Source: Seohaeicola sp024304985 (lineage in GTDB: Bacteria; Pseudomonadota; Alphaproteobacteria; Rhodobacterales; Rhodobacteraceae). Taken from it: a stretch of 64,000 bases of DNA. Shown here in pieces: positions 7,661 to 15,811 of this stretch. A model generated the notes under the pieces. It worked only from the letters and a program-made list of their open reading frames with translations, had not been told where the DNA came from and made no database searches. Both the position numbers and the translations under genes were made by a program. Every line of letters starts with the position of its first letter. Positions within the stretch are counted from its first letter, which is position 1. Location of the stretch: positions 1 through 64,000 of the forward strand of contig NZ_JARAMP010000001.1 of NCBI RefSeq assembly GCF_028802875.1, in the 5' to 3' direction.

Positions 7661-9076
7661 ATGCGCTGGGACGAGTTTCCGAAATGGGGCCGCTGGGCCG
7701 CTGATTGGGCGGGGCGCTACCATGCGGGGCTGCGGGACCGGCCCGTGCGCGCCCGGACCAAGCCCGGTGAGGTTCTGGCCGCCCTGCCCGCGCATCCGCC
7801 GGAAACGGCGCAGCCGATGGACCAGATCATCGCGGATTTCGAATCCATCGTGATGCCGGGGATCACCCATTGGCAGCATCCGCGTTTCTTTGCCTATTTC
7901 CCGTCCAACGCCTCACCCGCCGCCGTGCTGGCGGATCATCTGGTGACGGTGATGGCGCCGCAATGCATGCTGTGGCAGACATCGCCCGCCGCGACCGAGA
8001 TGGAGACGCGGATGATGGACTGGCTGCGCCAGTCCATTGGTCTGCCCGACGGGTTCGCAGGGGTCATTCAGGACAGCGCCAGCTCCGCCACGCTGGCCGC
8101 CGTGCTGGTGATGCGGGAACGGGCCCTGGGCTGGGACGGGAATGCCAGCGGATTGCCAGGGCAGAAAACCCTGCGGGTCTATTGTTCGGCGGAGGTGCAT
8201 TCCTCGGTCGACCGTGCGATCTGGATTGCGGGGATCGGACAGGCCAATCTGGTGCGAATCCCGACGCAAGGGCCGTTGCGCGGGATGGATGTGGCCGCCC
8301 TTGAGGCGGCGATTGTTGCGGATCAGGCGGCGGGTTACCTGCCGGCAGGCGTCATTGCCTGCACGGGTGGCACGGGCACGGGGGCTTGCGACGACATTGC
8401 CGGGGTCTGTGCCGTGGCGCAGCGCCACGGGCTTTACAGCCATGTGGATGCGGCATGGGCGGGGGCGGCGATGATCTGCCCCGAATTCCGTGCCCTGTGG
8501 GCGGGTGTCGAGATGGCGGATTCGGTGGTGTTCAACCCGCATAAATGGCTGGGCACGCAGTTTGATCTGTCGGCGCATTTCATCCGCTCTCCCGCCGACC
8601 TGACGCGCACGCTGGCGATCCAGCCGGAATACCTCAAGACGCAAGGGGCGGATGGGATCATCAACTATTCGGAATGGTCGATCCCGCTGGGGCGGCGGTT
8701 CCGGGCGCTCAAGCTGTGGTTCCTGATCCGGGCTTACGGGTTGGAGGGGTTGCGGGGGATGATCCGCAATCATGTGGCGTGGTCGCAGGATCTGGCCGAG
8801 CGGTTGCGCGCCACGCCGGGGTTCGAGATCGTGACGGAACCTGTGCTGTCGCTGTTCACCTTTCGCTATGCGCCGCAGGGCGGCGATGCGGAGGCGCTGA
8901 CGCAGGCCCTGTTGTCCGCGATCAATGATGACGGGCGCATCTACCTGACGCAGACGCGGGTGCAGGGCGATTACGTGATCCGCTTTCAGGCCGGGCAATT
9001 CGATGCCACAAAGGCGGATATCGACATGGCCTATGACGTGATCGTCGAAATGGCCGCTGGACTTCAGAAAGGATAA
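7661..9076 (+). CDS. PLP-dependent aromatic-L-amino-acid decarboxylase family protein
   Basis: A 471-aa group II decarboxylase (DOPA/tyrosine/tryptophan type). Visible markers are MLWQTSPAATEMETRM, VIQDSASSATLAAV, YSHVDAAWAGAA and NPHKWLGTQFD, whose lysine holds the PLP. PLGRRFRALKLWFLIRAYG follows. It would form tyramine, dopamine or phenethylamine from the amino acid. Two ATGs are adjacent; the second (7661) has better spacing from GGAGGG. It is co-transcribed with hpaI and a GntR gene behind an HpaR-type operator. A link between an aromatic amine and homoprotocatechuate catabolism is therefore likely, but the exact substrate cannot be read from sequence. Confidence 0.85.
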   Translation: MRWDEFPKWGRWAADWAGRYHAGLRDRPVRARTKPGEVLAALPAHPPETAQPMDQIIADFESIVMPGITHWQHPRFFAYFPSNASPAAVLADHLVTVMAPQCMLWQTSPAATEMETRMMDWLRQSIGLPDGFAGVIQDSASSATLAAVLVMRERALGWDGNASGLPGQKTLRVYCSAEVHSSVDRAIWIAGIGQANLVRIPTQGPLRGMDVAALEAAIVADQAAGYLPAGVIACTGGTGTGACDDIAGVCAVAQRHGLYSHVDAAWAGAAMICPEFRALWAGVEMADSVVFNPHKWLGTQFDLSAHFIRSPADLTRTLAIQPEYLKTQGADGIINYSEWSIPLGRRFRALKLWFLIRAYGLEGLRGMIRNHVAWSQDLAERLRATPGFEIVTEPVLSLFTFRYAPQGGDAEALTQALLSAINDDGRIYLTQTRVQGDYVIRFQAGQFDATKADIDMAYDVIVEMAAGLQKG

Positions 9077-9079
9077 CCG

Positions 9080-9853
9080 ATGCCCGCACCCGTCAACCGT
9101 TTCAAGGCGGCACTGGCCGCTGGTCAGATGCAATATGGCTGCTGGGCCGGGTTCGGCGATCCTTACGCGACCGAGGTGATGTCGACCGCCGGTTTCGACT
9201 GGCTGGTGATCGACGGGGAACATGCGCCCAATGACATTCGCTCGATCATGGCGCAGTTGCAGGTGCTGGAGGGGAAGCCTGACAGTCATCCGGTGGTGCG
9301 ACTGCCGATGGGTGAGGCGTGGCTGATCAAGCAGGCGCTGGATATCGGGGCGCAGACCTTGCTGATCCCGATGGTGGAGACTGCGGAGCAGGCGCGTGAT
9401 CTGGTGCGGGCGATGCGCTATCCGCCCGAAGGCATCCGGGGGTCGGGGGCGGCGCTGGCGCGGGCGTCGCGCTTTGCGGCGATCCCCGATTACATCCGCA
9501 CGGCCAATGATCAGATGTGCCTGCTGGTGCAGGTGGAAACTGTCAGGGGGATGGAGGCGCTGGACGCCATTCTGGCGGTCGAGGGTGTGGACGGGGTGTT
9601 CATCGGGCCGTCCGATCTGGCCGCCGATATGGGGCACCGGGGCGACAGCACGCATCCGGAGGTGCGTGCCGCGATCAAGGACGCGCTGGGGCGCATCAAG
9701 GCGTCGGACAAGGCGGCGGGAATTCTGGCGCTGGATCATGACACGGCCCGCGATTACCGCGACTGGGGTGCGCAGTTTCTGGCGGTGGGGATCGATGTTG
9801 TCCTGCTGGCCCGGGCCGCGCGCGATCTGGCGGCGCGCTGGACCAAGGGCTGA
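9080..9853 (+). CDS. hpaI: HpcH/HpaI aldolase, 4-hydroxy-2-oxoheptane-1,7-dioate aldolase
   Basis: HpaI is a class II pyruvate aldolase that splits the last seven-carbon intermediate of the homoprotocatechuate pathway into pyruvate and succinic semialdehyde. The 257-aa protein shows WLVIDGEHAPND (catalytic His), LIPMVETAEQA, QVETVRGM (metal-binding Glu) and FIGPSDLAADMGHRG. It begins three bases after the decarboxylase stop. The other pathway genes lie 16 kb away at 25413-30035, so the pathway is split in two but shares a candidate operator. Other HpcH-family aldolases cannot be fully excluded. Confidence 0.88.
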   Translation: MPAPVNRFKAALAAGQMQYGCWAGFGDPYATEVMSTAGFDWLVIDGEHAPNDIRSIMAQLQVLEGKPDSHPVVRLPMGEAWLIKQALDIGAQTLLIPMVETAEQARDLVRAMRYPPEGIRGSGAALARASRFAAIPDYIRTANDQMCLLVQVETVRGMEALDAILAVEGVDGVFIGPSDLAADMGHRGDSTHPEVRAAIKDALGRIKASDKAAGILALDHDTARDYRDWGAQFLAVGIDVVLLARAARDLAARWTKG

Positions 9854-9862
9854 GGCCGCGCG

Positions 9863-10513
9863 GTGGCGGGGCAGACCGAAACCATCGTCGCCGCGATCCT
9901 GACCGCGATCGAGGGGGGCAGCTTGCGCCCCGGCGGGTTGATCGACGAGCAGGAGTTGATCGAGGCGCATGGCGTGTCGCGCACGCCGGTGCGCGAGGCG
10001 ATGATCCAGCTTGAGACGGCGGGGCTGATCCGTCGCCTGCCCCGCAAGGGCGCGGTGGTGTTCAAACCCACATTGGCCGAGTTTCTGGCGATCCTTGAAG
10101 TGCATGCCAAGCTGGAAGGTCAGGCCGCCGGGCTGGCCGCGCGGCGGCTGTCGGCCGCCCATGCGGCGGCACTGGAGGCGGCGGTGGCGGCTTGCGAGGA
10201 ACATGCGGCGCGGCTGGGGGATGGGGAACCTGACCGCTATTACCAGTTGAACATGGATTTTCACCGCGTCGTGGCGGAAGCGGCGGGCAATCCTTTCCTG
10301 CTGGAGATGATCAAGACCAATGCGCGCAAGCTGATGGCCTATTACCGGGCGCGCTATCACTATGCGGGCGCGATCGGGGCGTCGGCGCGGGATCACCGGG
10401 CGATTGCGGCGCTGATCGTGGCGCGGCGGTCCGAGGAGGCCGAGGCGGCGATGGCGCGGCATGTGCAGTTCGATCAGGTGACGGCGATGGACCTGCTGGC
10501 GGTGTTGGGGTGA
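9863..10513 (+). CDS. GntR-family regulator with FCD effector domain
   Basis: A 216-aa protein starting at GTG. The N-terminal winged helix contains LIDEQELIEAHGVSRTPVREA, and the all-helical C-terminal FCD ligand domain has its usual Asp/His metal residues (NMDFHRVV, SARDHRAIAA). It follows hpaI by nine bases and is the last gene of the decarboxylase operon. FadR/VanR-type regulators usually bind an organic acid. This one may sense an intermediate of amine or aromatic acid breakdown and tune its own operon alongside the HpaR-type operator. Confidence 0.85.
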   Translation: MAGQTETIVAAILTAIEGGSLRPGGLIDEQELIEAHGVSRTPVREAMIQLETAGLIRRLPRKGAVVFKPTLAEFLAILEVHAKLEGQAAGLAARRLSAAHAAALEAAVAACEEHAARLGDGEPDRYYQLNMDFHRVVAEAAGNPFLLEMIKTNARKLMAYYRARYHYAGAIGASARDHRAIAALIVARRSEEAEAAMARHVQFDQVTAMDLLAVLG

Positions 10514-10550
10514 TCTTTGAGCGCGGTGCCTGTGGTGGGCGTGGGCGTTT

Positions 10551-10572
10551 GAGTATTTTTGGCAAGATGAAG
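10551..10572 (+). repeat. Dispersed intergenic word, copy 3
   Basis: The word runs GAGTATTTTTGGCAAGATGA and then AG. It is the reverse complement of copy 2 and lies in the 65-bp convergent spacer between the GntR gene and the glutamine amidotransferase gene. Confidence 0.65.
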
Positions 10573-10578
10573 CTGGGT

Positions 10579-11295
10579 TCAGGCTTTGGCTTTGGCCTGT
10601 TCGAAGAAGCGGGCGATGGATTCCGCGAAGGGCTGGGTATCGGCGGGTTTGGCCAGTGAGGCGCGGGCGCGGGTAATCACCTCGGCGGGTTTGTCGTCTT
10701 TCAGGTGATCGATCAAGGCGGCGATGAAGCCGGGCGACATCTCGGGGTGGTATTGGGTTGTGTAGACATGGCTGCCAATCGCGAAGCCGCCGATGGGGCA
10801 TTCGCGCGAGGCCGTGAGGGTGCGCGCCTGCGGCGGCACGGCGGTGACCTGTTCGACATGGGCAGCGTAGAGCGCGGTTGTGTCCGGCAAAGGGTTCATC
10901 CACGGGGCGGGGGTGGCGAGGTGCGTCTCGGTGCGCCCAAACACCCAGCCGCCCGGATTGGGGCCGACCTGCCCGCCCAGTGCGAGGGCAATGGCCTGAT
11001 GGCCGAAGCAGGCCCCGAAAAGCGGCAGGCGCGCGGCGGTCACTTGGCGGATGAGCGCCAGAAGGTCGGCGATCCAGGGATCGGGGTCATGGACCGAGGC
11101 GGGGCTGCCGGTGATCATGACCCCGTCGAAGGCGGTAAGGTCAGTGGGAAATTCCCCGTCCTTGACCGCGAAAACCTGTGTTGTCCAATCGGGGCGGACG
11201 GATTGGATCAGGGCCGTGAATTTCGCACCGTCCCTGGGGTGGGCGTCGGCGAAAGCGGACGTGTCCGTATTGGCCATGAGGATTGCCAGATGCAT
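10579..11295 (-). CDS. Class I glutamine amidotransferase-like hydrolase
   Basis: A 238-aa protein with the class I triad: Cys96 in LFGACFGHQ, and His183 with Glu185 in TTQYHPEMS. Stand-alone members include GMP-synthase-like amidotransferases and hydrolases that remove gamma-glutamyl groups, as PuuD does in putrescine breakdown and as proposed for TdnT-type proteins in aniline breakdown. It is divergent from an operon encoding a glutamine-synthetase-like ligase and a P450. I therefore infer a role in gamma-glutamylamide turnover, either supplying ammonia or releasing glutamate. Orthodox GuaA or CarA is unlikely because their partner domains are absent. Confidence 0.8.
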   Translation of the reverse strand: MHLAILMANTDTSAFADAHPRDGAKFTALIQSVRPDWTTQVFAVKDGEFPTDLTAFDGVMITGSPASVHDPDPWIADLLALIRQVTAARLPLFGACFGHQAIALALGGQVGPNPGGWVFGRTETHLATPAPWMNPLPDTTALYAAHVEQVTAVPPQARTLTASRECPIGGFAIGSHVYTTQYHPEMSPGFIAALIDHLKDDKPAEVITRARASLAKPADTQPFAESIARFFEQAKAKA

Positions 11296-11319
11296 CTGCG
11301 CCGCCCTTTCCGATTTTGC

Positions 11320-11361
11320 TTTACATATTTTAGAGCGCTTTTAATATACATAACAGGTTAA
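11320..11361 (+). promoter_or_regulatory. Promoter and HpaR-type operator of the P450 operon
   Basis: TTTACA (11320-11325) and TAATAT (11342-11347) form a -35/-10 pair with a 16-base spacer. ATAACAGGTTAA (11350-11361) follows at once and matches the hpa palindrome TTAACATGTTAA at ten of twelve positions, with perfect TAAC/GTTA arms. It sits in the spacer shared with the divergent amidotransferase gene, 41 bases before the P450 start. A repressor there would cover the start of transcription. Confidence 0.55.
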
Positions 11362-11402
11362 CGACAAGTCCCAATCGGGGCGGCTGATGGAAAGGTGGCG
11401 CG

Positions 11403-12659
11403 ATGACGGTCTGGACCCCTGAGGATGACGGTTTCGCCGATCTGACCAGCCATGACACCTTTGCCCGTGGCGCGCCGCATAACACCTTTGCCCGTTTGCG
11501 GCGGGATGATCCGGTGCATTGGACTGAGTGGGATCAGGGGCTGGGGTTCTGGTCGATCACGCGGCATGCGGACATCACCGAAATGAACCGGCAGCATGAG
11601 ATCTTTTCCTCGGCGCGGGGGATCCGGATGGAGGATCAGACCTATGAGGAATATCTGGCGCGGCGCACCTTTCAGGAGACGGACCCGCCCGAGCATATGC
11701 AGACGCGGGTCAAGGTGGCGCGGGCGTTTTCCAAACCCGTGATCGCGGACTATGAGCAGGATATCCGCGATCTGTGCGACGAGATACTGGATCAGGCGCT
11801 GGAGGCGCGGGAATTCGATGCCACCAAGGCGATTGCACGGCAATTGCCGATGCGGATGCTGGGGCGGATTCTGGGCACGCCGGAGGCTGATCTGCCCTGG
11901 CTGGTGGAAAAGGGCGATGCGCTGATTGCCAATACCGACCCGGATTTCACCGACCATGTGCTGGACAAGATGGATACGGATGAATTCCGGATGATGCCCT
12001 TCAACTCGCCCGCCGGGGCGGAGTTGTATCAATACGCCAAGGAGTTGATGGCGCATAAGGCGCGTTCTGGGGATACGAACGGGATTTTGAACATGATCCT
12101 CAACCCCGGGCGCGATGGCGGGGTGATCAGCGAGACGGAGTTTCGCAATTTCTTTTGTCTGCTGGTGGCGGCGGGGAATGACACCACGCGCTATTCCATC
12201 GCTGCCGGTATTCAGGCGATGTGCCATCAACCCGAATTGCTGGGCCAGATGCAGAGTGGTGCTGTCTGGGAGACGGCGGCGGATGAGATCATCCGTTGGG
12301 CGACGCCTGCCATCTATTTCCGCCGCACCGCCACGCGCGATGTCGAGGTGCATGGCAAGATGATCCGCGAAGGCGACAAGGTGCTCTACTGGTTCGCCTC
12401 GGCCAATCGGGATGAGGCGGCGTTTGATGATCCGTTCCGGGTCGATCTGGCGCGGACGCCGAACAAGCATCTGAGTTTCGGTCAGGGCGGGCCGCATATC
12501 TGCCTTGGCATGTGGCTGGCGCGGTTGGAGGTGCGGGTGCTGTTCGAGGAACTGTCCAAGCGGCTGCGGTCGATCGAGGCGGCGGGGCCGCATCAATTTC
12601 TGCGCTCGAATTTCGTAGGCGGGATCAAGGCATTGCCGGTGCGGGTCGTGCCGGCTTAA
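11403..12659 (+). CDS. Cytochrome P450
   Basis: A 418-aa soluble bacterial P450. The I-helix oxygen-activation motif is AGNDTT (257-262), the K-helix ExxR is E295-R298, and the haem loop FGQGGPHICLG holds the axial Cys367. The neighbouring ferredoxin gene supplies one redox partner; no ferredoxin reductase is in the operon. The set P450 + ferredoxin + glutamine-synthetase-like protein recalls the morpholine/pyrrolidine P450 clusters of mycobacteria. Hydroxylation next to nitrogen of an amine, or of an aromatic side chain, is a reasonable guess. The substrate is unknown. Confidence 0.93.
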   Translation: MTVWTPEDDGFADLTSHDTFARGAPHNTFARLRRDDPVHWTEWDQGLGFWSITRHADITEMNRQHEIFSSARGIRMEDQTYEEYLARRTFQETDPPEHMQTRVKVARAFSKPVIADYEQDIRDLCDEILDQALEAREFDATKAIARQLPMRMLGRILGTPEADLPWLVEKGDALIANTDPDFTDHVLDKMDTDEFRMMPFNSPAGAELYQYAKELMAHKARSGDTNGILNMILNPGRDGGVISETEFRNFFCLLVAAGNDTTRYSIAAGIQAMCHQPELLGQMQSGAVWETAADEIIRWATPAIYFRRTATRDVEVHGKMIREGDKVLYWFASANRDEAAFDDPFRVDLARTPNKHLSFGQGGPHICLGMWLARLEVRVLFEELSKRLRSIEAAGPHQFLRSNFVGGIKALPVRVVPA

Positions 12660-12700
12660 ACATATGCGCGGGGCAACCGCGCTTCAGGGAGAGATATGGA

Positions 12701-13990
12701 ATGAACACCCGCCTGCGCGCGCTTTTTTGTGACCATCTGTCGATCATGCGGGGCAAATACCTGCCCGGATCGAAGATCGGGGATGGCTATACCCGGTTTT
12801 GTCGGTCGAACTTTGGCGTGCATTACGACAAGGATCTGTTGAATTCCCCCGGTTCGATGATGATGGAGGGCCTGCCCGACATGGAGTTGCATTGGCGCGG
12901 GGACGAGATCCGCGACAGCTGGGACCGGGCGACCAAGATCGTGGTGGGGGACCTCTATGACACCGACGGCGTGCCGCTGCCGATGTGCGGGCGCGGGGCG
13001 CTGAAACGGGCGGTGGCGGATTGGGGCAAGCTGAGGCTGACACCCAAGGTGGGGATTGAGCTGGAGGCCTTTGCGATGGTCGCCGATGATCAGGGCCGCT
13101 TGCGCCCCTATGATACGCCCGGCGCGCATGTCTATGGCACCGGGCCGTTCACCGATCCGCTGCGCTTCAACGATGCGATCTGGGAGAAGGCGGATGAGCT
13201 GGGCTTCCGGCTGGACCTGATCACATCCGAATATGACAGCCCGCAGTTCGAATATACGCTGACCTTTGACGATGCGGTCAAGGCGGTGGATGATATCGTG
13301 CTGTTCCGCCTGATGGCGCGCGAGATTGCGCTGGAGCATGGCGTGGTGCTGACCTTCATGCCCAAGCCCATTGCCACGGCGGGCGGGTCGGGGATGCATA
13401 TCAACTTTTCATTTCTGGACGAGGCCGGAGGCAATGCGTTGTCGGACGGCCCCAAGGGCGGACCGGAGCATATGAACGCTTTGGCACGCGGTTGCGTGGC
13501 GGGGCTGATGCGGCATCACAAGGGGCTGGCGGGGCTGATCGCGCCCACGGCCAATTCCTATCAGCGGCTGCAACCCGGCAGCCTGTCGGGGCACCTGGGC
13601 AACTGGGGCGGGGATCATCGCAACGTGACGACGCGGATTTCAAGCGAGGGCGGGGCGAAGGCGCGGTTGGAGCATCGGATGGCGGATGCGTCATCCAATC
13701 CTTACGTGGCGGTGGCGGCCGTGTTGCAGGCCGCGCGGCTGGGGTTCGAGGGCGGCTATGACCTGCCCGCGATGGAGACCGGCGACGGGTTCGAGAGGTG
13801 GGATGCCAAGGAGACGACGGCGCTGAACCTGAAAGGGGCTGTGGCCGATCTGAAGGCGGACACTGCGCTGTCTGCGGCGGTGGGTGATCTGCTGGTCGAG
13901 AACCACATCTTCATGAAGGAGCAGGAGGTGAAGAAGACCCGCGATCTGGAAGGCGATGCGTTGCGCGACTTCTATATCTGGTTCGTCTGA
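12701..13990 (+). CDS. Glutamine-synthetase-like gamma-glutamyl-amine ligase
   Basis: A 429-aa member of the GS fold. The N-terminal beta-grasp carries MRGKYLPG. The catalytic domain has VGIELEAF (metal-binding Glu), SPQFEYTL, GGSGMHINFSF, TANSYQRLQPG and ASSNPYVAVAAVL. Divergence from housekeeping GlnA and the catabolic setting point to a PuuA- or TdnQ-like enzyme that joins glutamate to an amine using ATP. It begins 42 bases after the P450 gene and is followed by ferredoxin. Together with the divergent class I amidotransferase it suggests a gamma-glutamylated amine pathway. The actual amine is unknown. Confidence 0.82.
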   Translation: MNTRLRALFCDHLSIMRGKYLPGSKIGDGYTRFCRSNFGVHYDKDLLNSPGSMMMEGLPDMELHWRGDEIRDSWDRATKIVVGDLYDTDGVPLPMCGRGALKRAVADWGKLRLTPKVGIELEAFAMVADDQGRLRPYDTPGAHVYGTGPFTDPLRFNDAIWEKADELGFRLDLITSEYDSPQFEYTLTFDDAVKAVDDIVLFRLMAREIALEHGVVLTFMPKPIATAGGSGMHINFSFLDEAGGNALSDGPKGGPEHMNALARGCVAGLMRHHKGLAGLIAPTANSYQRLQPGSLSGHLGNWGGDHRNVTTRISSEGGAKARLEHRMADASSNPYVAVAAVLQAARLGFEGGYDLPAMETGDGFERWDAKETTALNLKGAVADLKADTALSAAVGDLLVENHIFMKEQEVKKTRDLEGDALRDFYIWFV

Positions 13991-14001
13991 GGAGGCTGCC
14001 C

Positions 14002-14316
14002 ATGCAGGTGACATGGATCTTGCCGGATGGCGCGCGGGTCACGGCGGAGGTGGCCGAGGGGCTGTCGCTGATGGAGGCGGCGGTGGCGCAGAACGTGCCG
14101 GGTGTCGTGGGCGAATGCGGCGGCAACCTGAGTTGCGCGACCTGCCATGTGCAGGTGACCGACGATTGGGCTGCCCGTGTGGGCGGGCCGGAGGAGTTCG
14201 AGGATGCGATGCTGGACACGGTCGACGCGGCGCGGGGGCCGACATCCCGGCTGTCCTGCCAGATCACGGCGCGGGAGGAGCTGGATGGGCTGGTGCTGAT
14301 CGTGCCGGGTGCCTGA
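14002..14316 (+). CDS. [2Fe-2S] ferredoxin
   Basis: A 104-aa adrenodoxin/putidaredoxin-type ferredoxin. The cluster ligands are Cys39, Cys45, Cys48 and Cys86 (GECGGNLSCATCHV and RLSCQI), which is the CX5CX2C...C spacing of this class. It starts 12 bases after the GS-like gene with a GAGGAGG ribosome site. Its natural job here is electron delivery to the P450 two genes upstream. Its reductase must be encoded elsewhere. The operon ends at the hairpin at 14367. Confidence 0.93.
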   Translation: MQVTWILPDGARVTAEVAEGLSLMEAAVAQNVPGVVGECGGNLSCATCHVQVTDDWAARVGGPEEFEDAMLDTVDAARGPTSRLSCQITAREELDGLVLIVPGA

Positions 14317-14346
14317 GCCGTTTGGACTGCGGCAGGGTCGCGATAT

Positions 14347-14368
14347 GAGTATTTGAGGCAAGATGAAG
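14347..14368 (+). repeat. Dispersed intergenic word, copy 4
   Basis: GAGTATTTGAGGCAAGATGA plus AG, a two-base variant of copies 3 and 6, immediately before the terminator of the ferredoxin operon. Confidence 0.6.
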
Positions 14369-14398
14369 CCGGGGGCTGTGAATGGCCCCCGGCTTTTT
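14367..14398 (+). terminator. Intrinsic terminator of the P450-ferredoxin operon
   Basis: The stem AGCCGGGGGC (14367-14376) pairs with GCCCCCGGCT (14385-14394) across an 8-base loop and is followed by TTTTT. On the other strand it lacks a good T run, so it serves mainly the plus-strand operon. Confidence 0.8.
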
Positions 14399-14401
14399 GC
14401 G

Positions 14402-15754
14402 TTATAGCGCGGCGAAGCCCTGATCCAGCGCGGAGAGGATGATCTGCACGTCTTCCGCTGTCAGGATCAGGGGCGGGGACATGATGACGTTGGGGCCGGA
14501 GACGCGGACCATGGCTCCGGCGCGATAGGCGACCTCTTGCACGGTGCCGATGGTTTTCTTGTCGATGGGGGTTTTCTTCGCGCGGTCGCTGACCAGTTCC
14601 AGCGCGCACATGAGGCCGTGGCCGCCGCGCACATCGCCGATGATGTCATATTTTTCGGCCAGTGCCTGCAAGCCCTGGAAAAGCTGTGTGCCGCGGGCGG
14701 CGGCGTTTTCGGGGACGTTCAGACGTTCGGTTTCGGCAAGGCAGGCCAGCGCGGCGGCAGCGCCGACCGGGTGGCCGGAATAGGTGTAGCCATGGCCGAT
14801 GGCGGCGGCGCCTGTCTTGTCGGATTCGAACGCCTGCGCCACCTCTTCGGCGATCATGACGGCGCCAAAGGGGAAATAGCCGTTGGTGATGGCCTTGGCG
14901 GTGCACATGAAATCGGGTTGCACGCCCCAATGGCGGCTGCCGGACCAGCTTCCGGTGCGGCCGAAGGCGGTAATCACCTCATCCGCGATCAGAAGGATGC
15001 CGTGGCGGGTGCAGATCTCGCGCACGCCGGGCATGAAAGTCTCGTGCGGGGGGATGACACCGCCGGCACCCAGAACCGGCTCCATGATGAAGGCGGCGAT
15101 GGTGTTTGCGCCCTGAAAGGCGATCTCGTCTTCCAGGGCCGCGAGGCAGAGTTGCGCGAGTTTCGCGGGATCGCTTTCGTTGAAGGGGTTGCGATAGGTA
15201 TAGGGGGCGGGGATGTGGTGGCATCCGGCCAGAAGCGGCTCATAGGCGGTGCGGAAATTGGCGTTGCCGTTGACGGAGGCCCCGCCGAAATGGGTGCCAT
15301 GATAGCCTTTCTTGAGGCTGAGGAATTTGGTCCGCTGCCCCTGTCCCTTGATCTTGTGATATTGCCGCGCCAGCCGCAGGGCGGTTTCAACCGAGTCCGA
15401 GCCACCCGAGGTATAGAAGGCACGGGTCAGGCCGTCGGGGGCGAAGAAGCGGCGCAGTTCTTCGGACAGCTCAATGACCGCATCGTTCGAGGTGCCCCGG
15501 AAGGTCGAGTAGTAGGGCAGACGGTCGAGTTGAGCGGCGATGGCGGCCTTGATCGGCGCGCAGGAGAAGCCGAGGTTCACGTTCCACAGGCCCCCCACGG
15601 CATCCACCACCTCATGCCCGTCGATATCGGTGATCCGCACGCCTTGGGCGCCGGTCACGATGGTGGGCGGATTGGCGAGGCTGTCGGCAGGATGGGCCAT
15701 CGGGTGCCACATGGAGCGGGCGTTATGCTCTTTCAGGAAGTTGCTGTCTTTCAT
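14402..15754 (-). CDS. Class III omega-aminotransferase
   Basis: A 450-aa fold-type I PLP enzyme. Markers are RAFYTSGGSDSVETALRLAR, KKGYHGTHFGG, IADEVITAFGRTGSW and TAKAITNGYFPFGA, whose lysine binds PLP. The closest character is the beta-alanine/amine:pyruvate transaminase group, which takes the amino group from amines or omega-amino acids to give an aldehyde. It is convergent with the P450-ferredoxin operon and is followed, on the same strand upstream, by an IclR gene 57 bases away, so both may form one transcript. It fits an amine-to-aldehyde step feeding the aldehyde dehydrogenase at 19815. Confidence 0.85.
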   Translation of the reverse strand: MKDSNFLKEHNARSMWHPMAHPADSLANPPTIVTGAQGVRITDIDGHEVVDAVGGLWNVNLGFSCAPIKAAIAAQLDRLPYYSTFRGTSNDAVIELSEELRRFFAPDGLTRAFYTSGGSDSVETALRLARQYHKIKGQGQRTKFLSLKKGYHGTHFGGASVNGNANFRTAYEPLLAGCHHIPAPYTYRNPFNESDPAKLAQLCLAALEDEIAFQGANTIAAFIMEPVLGAGGVIPPHETFMPGVREICTRHGILLIADEVITAFGRTGSWSGSRHWGVQPDFMCTAKAITNGYFPFGAVMIAEEVAQAFESDKTGAAAIGHGYTYSGHPVGAAAALACLAETERLNVPENAAARGTQLFQGLQALAEKYDIIGDVRGGHGLMCALELVSDRAKKTPIDKKTIGTVQEVAYRAGAMVRVSGPNVIMSPPLILTAEDVQIILSALDQGFAAL

Positions 15755-15811
15755 CGGGGTATCCTTTCTGACGGCCCGGGCTTTCCGGGGCGCGGGCGTG
15801 TGGCAGAGGGG

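Noticed and set aside
7913..10903. Long minus-strand open frame of nearly 1,000 codons opposite the decarboxylase and hpaI
   Set aside because: It covers three well-supported plus-strand genes and reads as low-complexity sequence typical of antisense frames in high-GC DNA.
14402..15754. Housekeeping acetylornithine or GABA aminotransferase
   Set aside because: Motifs and length (450 aa) fit the beta-alanine/amine:pyruvate group better, and the neighbours are catabolic.
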